Source of the DNA: Cellvibrio sp. UBA7671
GTDB taxonomy: Bacteria > Pseudomonadota > Gammaproteobacteria > Pseudomonadales > Cellvibrionaceae
Assembly: GCA_002483145.1 (NCBI GenBank)
Contig: DLHJ01000002.1
Span: 124,001-188,000 of the forward strand
Length of the DNA: 64,000 bases
Direction: 5' to 3'
In this document: positions 26,273-34,296 of the stretch, piece after piece
Numbering within the stretch: position 1 is the first letter of the stretch
How the letters are laid out: each line of letters starts with the position of its first letter
The notes under the pieces: model-generated
The model's database searches: none
The model's input: only the letters and a program-made list of their open reading frames with translations
What the model was told of the DNA's origin: nothing
Program-made: the position numbers and the translations under genes

Positions 26273-27460
26273 TTAAAATGGAAATTCCTCTTTGGATATT
26301 TCAGAGGACATCCATGGATATATTGTGGATCCGGCTACAATGTCATGCTCATTGCTAAAGAAATCTCCCCAGTATTCATCGGGATCATCTGGTTGATAAC
26401 TTCTTTTTAAGTTGTTGTATTCGAATTTCCAATATTTTCGATCCCCGGTTTCGAGTCTATGAGCGGAGCATGAGGCCGTTTCGAGTAGGGTTCCTTTTGC
26501 TAAATTGTCTTGTATTAAAAGTTCAGATTCTTCTGAGATTTTACTAATAATATTTTCAATTCCCATCAAAATTGCTTCACTATTTTCTCTTAGAGCTTGT
26601 TCCGATAGTACAATGTTGACTATTTTTCTTATGTGAATATCGTGATCTTGATTTATTCCCGGGTACCGAATGCTCTCTGATATGTATGTTACTAGGCTAG
26701 ATAAATCTGTGAAATCTCTAGCTATGTTTGGTGTTATTAGTTTTGCTATTTTGTAGGCAACATAGGTATCCCCATATTTATTTTTTTCTAACATGGGTGA
26801 GCGAAATATCAACTGCAAATTTATCCATTTCTCATCTTTACTGATTAATGGATTGGTTGTTACAAAGGTGTTTCCAAGGGTGCTAATTTTCTTGTACCAA
26901 GAGAAGGTCGAGTTAGTTGGTACTTTTTGTTCTTGATTGAAAATATTATCCAAACATTTTTCTATTTCAATCAGTGTGTGTTTTGCATTCTGCTTGATTA
27001 TTTCTACGTCATCGGATTTTATTGGTCTAAAATGCGCTAATGAGTTCCTAATACTCCCGATTTCTAAAAGTTTATTTTTTATTATTTCTTTATTTCCTCT
27101 GAAGTGCGATTTAAATAGTGGCCAGTAGTTATCACTGGTTAGTAGTTCAATTAATTCGCCGCTTGTTAGGTGCATGATTGGACATTTTACATCGTAGCCA
27201 AGATAGCCGAAATTTTCTGCCTGAGATATTCTTTTGGCTGCCAGGTTCTGAATTGATTTTTGTTGACTGTCACCAGTGTTAAATGTTTGTGTCTTCCATT
27301 GCTCGTAGTATTTATTCTTTAATACAGCATACACAAAGACTCTTAGTGAATTTTCAAATCTGAATAAAATATTTAGTGCTTCATAGTAGTGAAGATGTAG
27401 CCATCGTTCAGGTATTTTGTATTCGTTATTTTCTTTTGCGGTTGCAGTTTGCCATTCCAT
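26273..27460 (-). CDS. HEPN-domain (Swt1-type) protein, candidate RNase effector
   Basis: A 395-residue protein whose N-terminal ~190 residues read as a HEPN_Swt1-like domain: a WPLFKSHF-type segment (residues ~113-120) leading into the R-x4-H motif in SIRNSLAHFRP (Arg ~138, His ~143), the catalytic pair of HEPN RNases. The C-terminal half is mixed and not recognised. The region is AT-rich compared with the flanking housekeeping genes, which suggests transfer. ATG at 27460 (AGAGAG upstream) gives a good N-terminus; a longer frame starting at 27490 would begin inside the leader repeat. A hairpin element lies 20 nt upstream, matching one in front of the coiled-coil membrane gene. RNase activity and any defence role are inference. 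Confidence 0.7.
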   Translation of the reverse strand: MEWQTATAKENNEYKIPERWLHLHYYEALNILFRFENSLRVFVYAVLKNKYYEQWKTQTFNTGDSQQKSIQNLAAKRISQAENFGYLGYDVKCPIMHLTSGELIELLTSDNYWPLFKSHFRGNKEIIKNKLLEIGSIRNSLAHFRPIKSDDVEIIKQNAKHTLIEIEKCLDNIFNQEQKVPTNSTFSWYKKISTLGNTFVTTNPLISKDEKWINLQLIFRSPMLEKNKYGDTYVAYKIAKLITPNIARDFTDLSSLVTYISESIRYPGINQDHDIHIRKIVNIVLSEQALRENSEAILMGIENIISKISEESELLIQDNLAKGTLLETASCSAHRLETGDRKYWKFEYNNLKRSYQPDDPDEYWGDFFSNEHDIVAGSTIYPWMSSEISKEEFPF

Positions 27461-27478
27461 AAATAATCTCTCTAATTT

Positions 27479-27547
27479 AAAAACCGCCATTAAGTTCCAT
27501 CAGAAAATTATCTGGCAAAATTCAATAGCGGTTTAGGTGTATTAACT
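27479..27547 (-). repeat. Leader hairpin element, copy A (in front of the HEPN gene)
   Basis: A 69-bp element, 56 of 69 identical to copy B at 28987-29055. On the minus strand it can fold into a 24-bp stem with a six-base loop and two mismatches (outer arms 27481-27491 and 27524-27534) and ends in a T-run, like a terminator. It ends about 20 nt upstream of the HEPN start. Confidence 0.8.
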
Positions 27548-27671
27548 ATTGCTATAAATCCACAACCACCAAAAAATGCATATGCTGTTGATAGTTTTTT
27601 ATATTCACAAAACAGAGTGCCATTTTTGATTGCGAATATTGGGGCGGCTCATCGATAGCTTGTACGCTTGA

Positions 27672-28961
27672 TTATTCGGTTTCTGATGGTTTTTTTGATG
27701 TATTTTTTCTGGGTATATTAATTTTATCGAGCCCCTTTTTTGATATATCAATAAATGTCTCTTTTAGTTCAGGCACTGTGTCTATAGCCTTTTGAAAACC
27801 CTTCGAGGATATTAATTCATGCCATGGGCTTCCGTGAGTAATATCCTCAACTAACCTAAGTGGAGCTTCTTCTAATCTGCTTAAGGTTGAAGCAAATAAT
27901 CTTGCTTCAAACGCACTATCAATTCTTGCAGCTTCTTTTCTGTAGCCTTCATAAGCCTTTGCAACAGATGCTTTAAATCCGTAATCTTCAGCAAGCCTAA
28001 ATCTTTGTCCAATTTGCTTGGTTGCTAACCAAGCAAACCAAAGTGGAGCGGCGACACTTAGTAGTGAAAGCAACATATGCATTAGGATTACACCCCATTG
28101 CGGATCAGTGAGTGTAATTGCCGCAGACAATAGTTCAATTCTTTTCGTTCCAAGGTTTGCGCCTATTCCGAGGGCTGCTAGTAAACCTATAACCCAAATC
28201 CACATTGACCAACTAAGTCTTATGGCTCTTTGATCAAACGCTGCAGCTAAACCTTTTGTTGTGGTTATTCTATAGGCCTCCTCGCATTGCAAAACTAGTT
28301 TTTCAGCTTCATTTTTCTGTTTTAAAATTTCGCTGAGAATTTTTCCAGCTTCAGTGGATCGATCTGTTATTTTTCCAAAATGTTCAGCAGATTCCGTCGA
28401 TAGCCTGTTTACTGTTGCACGAGCTTCTTTTAGTGATTGTAAGTCGGCTGGCAAGGATTCGGCGGTTTCAGTTGCTTCTTGAATAAGTTTAACTTGTTCT
28501 TCCAATGTCTCTTTGTTTGGAACCAATTCTTCTATATCGGCCTGTATGCCTCTCAATCTTTTTGCTAATTGATAGGGCATAGCTTTATTGTCTTGAAGTG
28601 TTTGCCAATCTGGGTGCGTGCCTAGTAATGTACGAATCCAATTGATTGTCTCTAGGTATGCAGGTACTGCCTGATGGCCATTGCCATTAAACATTAGAGG
28701 AATTGTGTCTGTTTTTAAAAGTGAAAGCCGTCTTGGAGTATCAGCTAATCTGGCAAGTTTATTTGAATCAATGGTTTCAATGTTTATTTTTTTTATTTGA
28801 TCTAATAGGTCTACTGCAATATCTGCTAAGTCATGCCTTGTAATTGCAGGGTGATGCCACCCATAGACTTCTCTTAGTGTTCTGTCGTCATTCCATGACT
28901 TTCGAGTAAAGGATGCGATTTCTTCGAGAGCGTTGCAGATTTCTTCAATTTGATTGCTCAA
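27672..28961 (-). CDS. Coiled-coil protein with two membrane helices
   Basis: A 429-residue protein of unknown family. Residues ~130-230 look coiled-coil (rich in Leu/Glu/Lys heptads), followed by two membrane helices (~250-268 and ~288-312) and a ~115-residue cytoplasmic helical tail with an EGYRKEAARID block. This resembles membrane effector or sensor subunits, but no named family fits. The start is a TTG at 28961 with AGGA 9 bp upstream; no better ATG exists. It is followed (minus strand) by the HEPN gene about 200 bp away, and each gene has its own copy of the leader hairpin. Confidence 0.7.
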   Translation of the reverse strand: MSNQIEEICNALEEIASFTRKSWNDDRTLREVYGWHHPAITRHDLADIAVDLLDQIKKINIETIDSNKLARLADTPRRLSLLKTDTIPLMFNGNGHQAVPAYLETINWIRTLLGTHPDWQTLQDNKAMPYQLAKRLRGIQADIEELVPNKETLEEQVKLIQEATETAESLPADLQSLKEARATVNRLSTESAEHFGKITDRSTEAGKILSEILKQKNEAEKLVLQCEEAYRITTTKGLAAAFDQRAIRLSWSMWIWVIGLLAALGIGANLGTKRIELLSAAITLTDPQWGVILMHMLLSLLSVAAPLWFAWLATKQIGQRFRLAEDYGFKASVAKAYEGYRKEAARIDSAFEARLFASTLSRLEEAPLRLVEDITHGSPWHELISSKGFQKAIDTVPELKETFIDISKKGLDKINIPRKNTSKKPSETE

Positions 28962-28986
28962 AATATTTTTTCCTATTCTAAAATTA

Positions 28987-29055
28987 AAAAACCGCTACCG
29001 AGCCCCACCAGAAAACTCTCTGACAAAACTCAATAGCGGTTTAGGTTTATTCACT
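28987..29055 (-). repeat. Leader hairpin element, copy B (in front of the coiled-coil membrane gene)
   Basis: The partner of copy A. Its minus strand folds into a continuous 24-bp stem (Watson-Crick plus G-U pairs) with a six-base loop; the outer 9-bp arms are 28989-28997 and 29034-29042. A T-run follows, 27 nt from the TTG start. Most differences from copy A keep the stem paired. Confidence 0.8.
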
Positions 29056-29084
29056 CCGGAATATGTAATCCGTTCGTATTAAAT

Positions 29085-29099
29085 GCCCGCTAAGCGGGT
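29085..29099 (-). terminator. Short hairpin downstream of nrdB
   Basis: GCCCGC (29085-29090) and GCGGGT (29094-29099) form a 6-bp stem with loop TAA, ~50 bp after the nrdB stop, followed on the minus strand by ATTTAAT. A weak terminator. Confidence 0.5.
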
Positions 29100-29146
29100 C
29101 TTTCTACTACAGTGTGTGTTTTACTCCAATTACAGGGGATTACAGA

Positions 29147-30457
29147 TTAATCCCAGCTCAACGCCCCACCAGTCTGATATTCAATCACTCGCGTCTCAAA
29201 GAAATTCTTCTCCTTACGCAAATCCATAATCTCACTCATCCATGGGAATGGATTCTGTGCGCCTGGGAATTGCTCTTTCAAGCCCACTTGTGAGCAGCGG
29301 CGGTTGGCGATGAAGTGGAGGTATTCTTCCATCATCGCGGCATTCATGCCGAGTACGCCGCGTGGCATAGAATCGCGTGCGTATTGGATTTCCAGCTCGG
29401 TGCCTTCCAAAATCATTTGGATAACTTCTTGTTGGAATTCTGCGGTCCACAAGTGCGGGTTTTCCAATTTGATTTGGTTGATTACATCGATACCGAAATT
29501 CAAATGCATGGATTCATCGCGCAGGATGTATTGGAACTGCTCGGCAACGCCGGTCATTTTGTTGCGGCGGCCCATGCTGAGGATTTGGCTGAATCCGCAG
29601 TAGAAGAAAATACCTTCAGTCACTACATAAAATGCAACGAGGTTGCGCAGCAATTCCTGATCGGTTTCTGGTGTGCCGGTAGTGAAGGTTGGATCGCCCA
29701 GGGTTTGGGTGTGCTTCAAACTCCACGCAGCTTTGTTCGCAACGCTTGGCAATTCGCGGTACATGTTGAAGATTTCGCCTTCATCCATGCCCAGTGATTC
29801 AATGCAGTATTGATAGGCGTGGGTGTGGATCGCTTCCTCAAATGATTGACGCAAAATGTATTGGCGGCATTCGGGGTTGGTGATCAAACGGTAAATCGCG
29901 AGAACGAGGTTGTTCGCTACCAATGAGTCAGCAGTAGAGAAGTAACCGAGGCTGCGCATCACAATGCGGCGCTCGTCATCGGTCAGGCCGTCTTTGCTGC
30001 GCCAGGTGGCGATGTCGGCGGTCATGTTTACTTCTTGTGGCATCCAGTGGTTGGAGCAGCCATCAAGGTATTTTTGCCAAGCCCAGTCGTACTTGAATGG
30101 AACCAGTTGGTTCAGGTCGGCGCGGCAGTTGATCATGCGCTTTTCATCTACCTGAATACGGGCAGCGCCCATTTGCAATTCTTCCAAGCCAGGAGCTGGA
30201 TCAAGTGCGGCGAGGCTCGCGCGCGCTTTAGCGAGTTCAGGGCTGATGCCTTCTTCTTTGGCAGCTGCAGCAAAGGCGGTGTTAACGGCGTGTGCATCGG
30301 CAGCGGCGTTTACTTGAGTCGCTTGCGCTTGTGCAATTTGCGCCTGGGTTGGTTGCATCACTGGCTCTGCAGCTTTGCTGATGGCATTGCTAATCGCGTC
30401 CTGACGGGCGGTTTCTCTTACGGCTTCTTCGCTGTCGAATTCATCCCAACTTAGCAT
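29147..30457 (-). CDS. nrdB: Ribonucleotide reductase class Ia, beta subunit
   Basis: The small subunit (436 residues) that houses the di-iron centre and tyrosyl radical and passes the radical to NrdA for making dNTPs. Ferritin-like helices carry the iron ligands in [11 protein letters not shown] and DESMHLNFG. The N-terminal ~80 residues are an Ala/Gln-rich extension. The ATG at 30457 has GAGGATC 6 bp upstream; an upstream start at 30487 is less likely. It lies downstream of nrdA, separated by ~150 bp that carry a palindromic repeat. Confidence 0.95.
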   Translation of the reverse strand: MLSWDEFDSEEAVRETARQDAISNAISKAAEPVMQPTQAQIAQAQATQVNAAADAHAVNTAFAAAAKEEGISPELAKARASLAALDPAPGLEELQMGAARIQVDEKRMINCRADLNQLVPFKYDWAWQKYLDGCSNHWMPQEVNMTADIATWRSKDGLTDDERRIVMRSLGYFSTADSLVANNLVLAIYRLITNPECRQYILRQSFEEAIHTHAYQYCIESLGMDEGEIFNMYRELPSVANKAAWSLKHTQTLGDPTFTTGTPETDQELLRNLVAFYVVTEGIFFYCGFSQILSMGRRNKMTGVAEQFQYILRDESMHLNFGIDVINQIKLENPHLWTAEFQQEVIQMILEGTELEIQYARDSMPRGVLGMNAAMMEEYLHFIANRRCSQVGLKEQFPGAQNPFPWMSEIMDLRKEKNFFETRVIEYQTGGALSWD

Positions 30458-30529
30458 GTGATCCTCGTTCTCTCTGTGTTGCGCCACTTAGGCGATCAAC
30501 GATTCGTGTGATGTCGCTACTGGGCTAAT

Positions 30530-30597
30530 CGTCATACCCGCGTACGCGGGCATCCATGTTTTAAGAGCTGGATCCCCGCATTCGCGAGGATGACGAC
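30530..30597. repeat. Palindromic intergenic repeat between nrdA and nrdB
   Basis: Two opposed palindromic units: a CCCGCGTACGCGGG core (30537-30550) and a CCCCGCATTCGCGAGG core (30573-30589), enclosed by CGTCAT and ATGACG ends. This is the pattern of REP/BIME-type repeats common in Proteobacteria. It could protect or separate the nrdA and nrdB parts of one transcript. Confidence 0.75.
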
Positions 30598-30611
30598 GTC
30601 CTGGTTAGATA

Positions 30612-33554
30612 TTATTGGCAGGCTTCGCAATCCGGATTGTCTATCGAACACGCCAATGGCACTGGCGCTGCTTCGGCGAAACTCGCGGCTTCTACTTCTG
30701 ATACGGCAGGTTTGGCGGTAACAGGGGCAGCAGACAAACCGCTCGCGCCACCACCGGCAGAGACTGCGTTCAATGCACCGGTGTTAATGGTGGATTTCTC
30801 AGTCGTCGTTGCAGCCAAGGCACGCAGGTAATACGTAGTCTTTAAGCCGGAGAACCATGCCATGCGGTAAGTAATGTCCAACTTTTTGCCGTTAGCGCCA
30901 GCGATGTAGAGGTTCAAGCTTTGCGCCTGGTCTATCCACTTCTGGCGACGGCTGGCGGCTTCTACGATCCACTTGGGTTCTACTTCAAACGCGGTGGCGT
31001 AGATGGCTTTCAGGTCGGCTGGAATGCGGTCGATCTTTTGCAGTGAGCCTTCGTAGTATTTCAAATCGTTAACCATTACTGCATCCCACAGGCCACGGGC
31101 TTTGAGGTCGTGTACCAGGTGCGGGTTAACTACGGTGAATTCGCCCGACAGGTTGGATTTCACGTAGAGGTTTTGGTAAGTCGGTTCAATCGACTGGGTT
31201 ACGCCGGTGATGTTAGAAATAGTTGCGGTTGGTGCAATCGCCATCACGTTGGAGTTGCGCATACCCTGTGCTTTAACTTGTGCGCGCAGAGTCGCCCAAT
31301 CGAAAGTTTGGCTGCGGTCCACTTTGATGTAATTCTCGCCACGGTTTTGTGCGAGCAGTTCAATCGAGTCAATCGGCAGAATGCCTTTGCTCCACAAAGA
31401 ACCATCAAAGGTTGAGTACTTGCCGCGCTCGGCTGCCAGTTCGCTTGAGGCTTTGATCGCGTAGTAGCTCACGGCTTCCATTGAGGTATCAGCGAAATCT
31501 ACTGCTTGTTGTGAGCTGTAGGCGATACGTTGTTCATAGAGCGCATCCTGGAAGCCCATGATGCCGAGGCCGATAGGACGGTGACGCAGGTTGGACGCTT
31601 TGGAGGTCGCAACGGCGTAGTAGTTAATATCGATCACGTTATCGAGCATACGGATCGCAGTTTTAACGGTGCGCTCCAGTTTTGCTTGATCAAGTTTGCC
31701 ATCCACAATGTGTTGCGCAAGGTTGATGGAGCCGAGGTTACATACCGCGATTTCATCGTTCGCCTTGGTGTTCAAGGTGATTTCAGTACACAGGTTGGAT
31801 GAGTGAACCACGCCAACATGCTGCTGCGGGCTGCGCAGGTTGCATGGGTCTTTGAAAGTGATCCATGGGTGGCCGGTTTCAAACAGCATGCCCAGCATTT
31901 TTCTCCACAGATCCAATGCGCGCACGGTTTTGAACACTTTGATTTTGCCAGCAGCAGCCTGGGTTTCATAAAACGCGTAACGCTCTTCAAAAGCCTTGCC
32001 GTACAAATCGTGCAGGTCAGGAACGTCGTTCGGAGAGAAGAGGGTCCACTCTTTATCATCAAACACGCGCTTCATGAATGCATCGGGCACCCAGTTAGCG
32101 GTGTTCATGTCGTGGGTACGGCGGCGGTCATCACCAGTGTTTTTACGCAGTTCGAGGAATTCCTCGACATCCATATGCCAGGTTTCCAGGTACGCACACA
32201 CAGCGCCTTTGCGCTTGCCGCCCTGGTTTACTGCTACCGCGGTGTCATTGGCCACTTTCAGGAAGGGGACAACACCTTGTGATTTGCCGTTGGTGCCTTT
32301 GATGTACGCGCCGAGTGCGCGTACTGGCGTCCAGTCATTACCCAAACCGCCAGCGAATTTGCTCAGCATGGCGTTGTCTTGCATGGCGCCGTAAATACCG
32401 TGGAGATCATCGGGTACGGTAGTCAGGTAGCAAGAGGACAACTGCGGACGCAAGGTGCCTGAGTTGAACAGGGTTGGGGTAGAGCTCATGTAATCGAAGG
32501 AAGAGAGCAGACGATAGAACTCAATCGCGCGGTCTTCACGATTGTCTTCCTGAATCGCCAGGCCCATCGCCACACGCATAAAGAAAATTTGCGGCAGTTC
32601 GATGCGGGTGTCATTGCTGTGGATGAAGTAGCGGTCGTACAGGGTTTGCAGGCCGAGGTAGGTGAACTGCAGATCGCGCTCGGCGATCAGAGCTTTGCCC
32701 AGTTTTTCCAAATCGAAATTCAATAATTCAGGGGATACCAGCTCCAGCTCAACACCTTTTTTGATGTAGAGCGGCAGGGTTTGTGCGTAGTAGGTTTCCA
32801 TCTCGGCTTGGGTGGCAGAGGTTGCCACACCAAAGAAGCTCAGGGCTTCAGCGCGCAGTTTGTCCATCAATAGGCGGGCAGTAACGAACGAGTAGTTAGG
32901 CTCTTTCTCTACCAGCGTACGGGCGGTGATCACCAGTGAGGTGTTCACGTCTTTTTCGGCCACGCCGTCATAGAGGTTGCGCATGGCTTCATCGAGGATG
33001 GCTTTCTCTTCCACACCGGCCAAACCGGCACAGGCTTCACGCACGATGGTGCGCATACGGCCAATGTCGAGCAGGGCGCGGGTGCCATCGTCCAATACGA
33101 CGTTCAATGCGGGGTAATCCGGATCTGGCTCTTGCGATGCAGGTTGTTTTTGGGCGCGCATACGAGCGTGCTCTTCGCGGTAGAGCACGTAATCGCGGGC
33201 GATTTTTTGTTCGCCAGAGCGCATCAGGATAAGTTCAACCTGATCCTGGATCTCTTCAATATGGATAGTGCCGCCTGAGGGCATACGGCGCTTGAAGGTG
33301 GCGGTGATTTGTTGGGTGAGGCTGCTCACCACTTCGTGTACACGGGTAGAGGCAGCGGCAGTGCCACCTTCTACAGCCAAAAATGCCTTGGTCATGGCGA
33401 TGGCGATTTTGCTGGCATCGAAAGGAACCACCGTTCCATTGCGCTTGATCACACGCAATTGCCCCGGCGCTGTTGCGGTAAGGCTCGACGTGCCGCCGTG
33501 GATGTCGTGTTGGATGTTGGTCGTGCCGGTGGTTTGTTCAATGTCAGTATGCAT
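30612..33554 (-). CDS. nrdA: Ribonucleotide reductase class Ia, alpha subunit
   Basis: The catalytic subunit (980 residues) that reduces ribonucleoside diphosphates. The N-terminal ~125 residues include an ATP-cone (LRVIKRNGTVVPFDASKI), the dATP/ATP activity switch. The barrel has the redox Cys in SSCYLTT, the substrate-site NLCTEI motif, and the PTATISNITG loop. The C-terminus ends in the thioredoxin-accessible pair C-x-x-C (CEACQ) after an Ala-rich flexible tail (~920-965) that is longer than in E. coli. The ATG at 33554 has GGGAG upstream. A long control region with NrdR-like palindromes and a DnaA box lies upstream. Confidence 0.96.
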   Translation of the reverse strand: MHTDIEQTTGTTNIQHDIHGGTSSLTATAPGQLRVIKRNGTVVPFDASKIAIAMTKAFLAVEGGTAAASTRVHEVVSSLTQQITATFKRRMPSGGTIHIEEIQDQVELILMRSGEQKIARDYVLYREEHARMRAQKQPASQEPDPDYPALNVVLDDGTRALLDIGRMRTIVREACAGLAGVEEKAILDEAMRNLYDGVAEKDVNTSLVITARTLVEKEPNYSFVTARLLMDKLRAEALSFFGVATSATQAEMETYYAQTLPLYIKKGVELELVSPELLNFDLEKLGKALIAERDLQFTYLGLQTLYDRYFIHSNDTRIELPQIFFMRVAMGLAIQEDNREDRAIEFYRLLSSFDYMSSTPTLFNSGTLRPQLSSCYLTTVPDDLHGIYGAMQDNAMLSKFAGGLGNDWTPVRALGAYIKGTNGKSQGVVPFLKVANDTAVAVNQGGKRKGAVCAYLETWHMDVEEFLELRKNTGDDRRRTHDMNTANWVPDAFMKRVFDDKEWTLFSPNDVPDLHDLYGKAFEERYAFYETQAAAGKIKVFKTVRALDLWRKMLGMLFETGHPWITFKDPCNLRSPQQHVGVVHSSNLCTEITLNTKANDEIAVCNLGSINLAQHIVDGKLDQAKLERTVKTAIRMLDNVIDINYYAVATSKASNLRHRPIGLGIMGFQDALYEQRIAYSSQQAVDFADTSMEAVSYYAIKASSELAAERGKYSTFDGSLWSKGILPIDSIELLAQNRGENYIKVDRSQTFDWATLRAQVKAQGMRNSNVMAIAPTATISNITGVTQSIEPTYQNLYVKSNLSGEFTVVNPHLVHDLKARGLWDAVMVNDLKYYEGSLQKIDRIPADLKAIYATAFEVEPKWIVEAASRRQKWIDQAQSLNLYIAGANGKKLDITYRMAWFSGLKTTYYLRALAATTTEKSTINTGALNAVSAGGGASGLSAAPVTAKPAVSEVEAASFAEAAPVPLACSIDNPDCEACQ

Positions 33555-33728
33555 AGACGTCTCCCGCGTGAGGTCATTCCCGATTGAAGTTGATTCTGTT
33601 TGTTCTTACAAAAAGCATTGTCGATATAAAGGCAGTGCTGACTAGCGTTTGCGATCTTGCTGACCCGCTTGCCCGCCGAATCGATGGCGGTTGGATTATT
33701 AAAATCAGGGTTCAGAACACCGTTTTCT

Positions 33729-33769
33729 GCTGATTAACACACCACTAGATATAGTGGTCGGTAATCAGC
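33729..33769. promoter_or_regulatory. Nested palindrome with NrdR-box-like core
   Basis: Outer arms GCTGATTA (33729-33736) / TAATCAGC (33762-33769) enclose inner arms ACCACTA (33741-33747) / TAGTGGT (33752-33758). The 16-mer at 33742-33757 matches 13 of 16 positions of the NrdR-box consensus as I recall it. Confidence 0.6.
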
Positions 33770-34016
33770 CGGTTGTGCCCATACTACTGATGCCTTCCCA
33801 GTGTATTGAAACGACAGGTTGGCCGTTAATGACAGCTGGTTTTTACGCAGTGACTGTGATTAACGTTCAATTGGGTCAAAAATCTGCTTGACGATTTGCT
33901 CCATGAGCGATAGGCGATATTGTGGTGTTGGGCACCGGTAATACCTATATCTAGGGGTAAATCGTGAATGGGCTACAAGATAATGCGGTTAGGGGTTTTA
34001 TGCAAGCTTGAAAACC

Positions 34017-34025
34017 TGTGGATAA
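34017..34025 (-). promoter_or_regulatory. DnaA box
   Basis: TGTGGATAA is the exact complement of the consensus DnaA box TTATCCACA. It lies ~465 bp upstream of nrdA. In E. coli DnaA regulates nrdAB; the same is plausible here. Confidence 0.6.
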
Positions 34026-34171
34026 GGTGTGGGTGGAGCTGGTAAAAACTGGGGGCAAGTGGCGAAATCGCTGTAGAACTACGGGAAATCCAGTGTTGCC
34101 GTGACTCATACCCAAAATGACAGTTTGTCGTGCAGCTTAGACTTTTTTTGCATGTAGATATGGATGTGATA

Positions 34172-34187
34172 TGACTACATATTGTGT
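34172..34187. promoter_or_regulatory. Second NrdR-box-like site
   Basis: TGACTACATATTGTGT matches 13 of 16 positions of the NrdR consensus, about 620 bp upstream of nrdA. Its distance from the gene makes it uncertain. Confidence 0.35.
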
Positions 34188-34296
34188 TTGCAGTTTTTAA
34201 CAGCTAATTGGGTTTAGGCGACACAAAAGGCGTGGTTTTTGAGCGCCGCCCTTGTGCTGCAAGGGCGGCTTGAGTTTGCTGGTGTCAGTGTCTCTA

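Larger units (their letters stand above)
33555..34296 (-). promoter_or_regulatory. nrdA upstream control region
   Basis: About 740 bp without a gene. On the way upstream from nrdA it contains a nested palindrome with an NrdR-box-like core (33729-33769), a weaker TATATCTA-type site (33942-33957), a perfect DnaA box (34017-34025) and a second good NrdR-like site (34172-34187). nrd operons are controlled by NrdR and, in E. coli, by DnaA, so this fits, but the distances are long. Confidence 0.6.

Noticed and set aside
27479-29055. The two hairpin elements as integron attC sites
   Set aside because: They lack the RYYYAAC and GTTRRRY core sites and no integrase is present.
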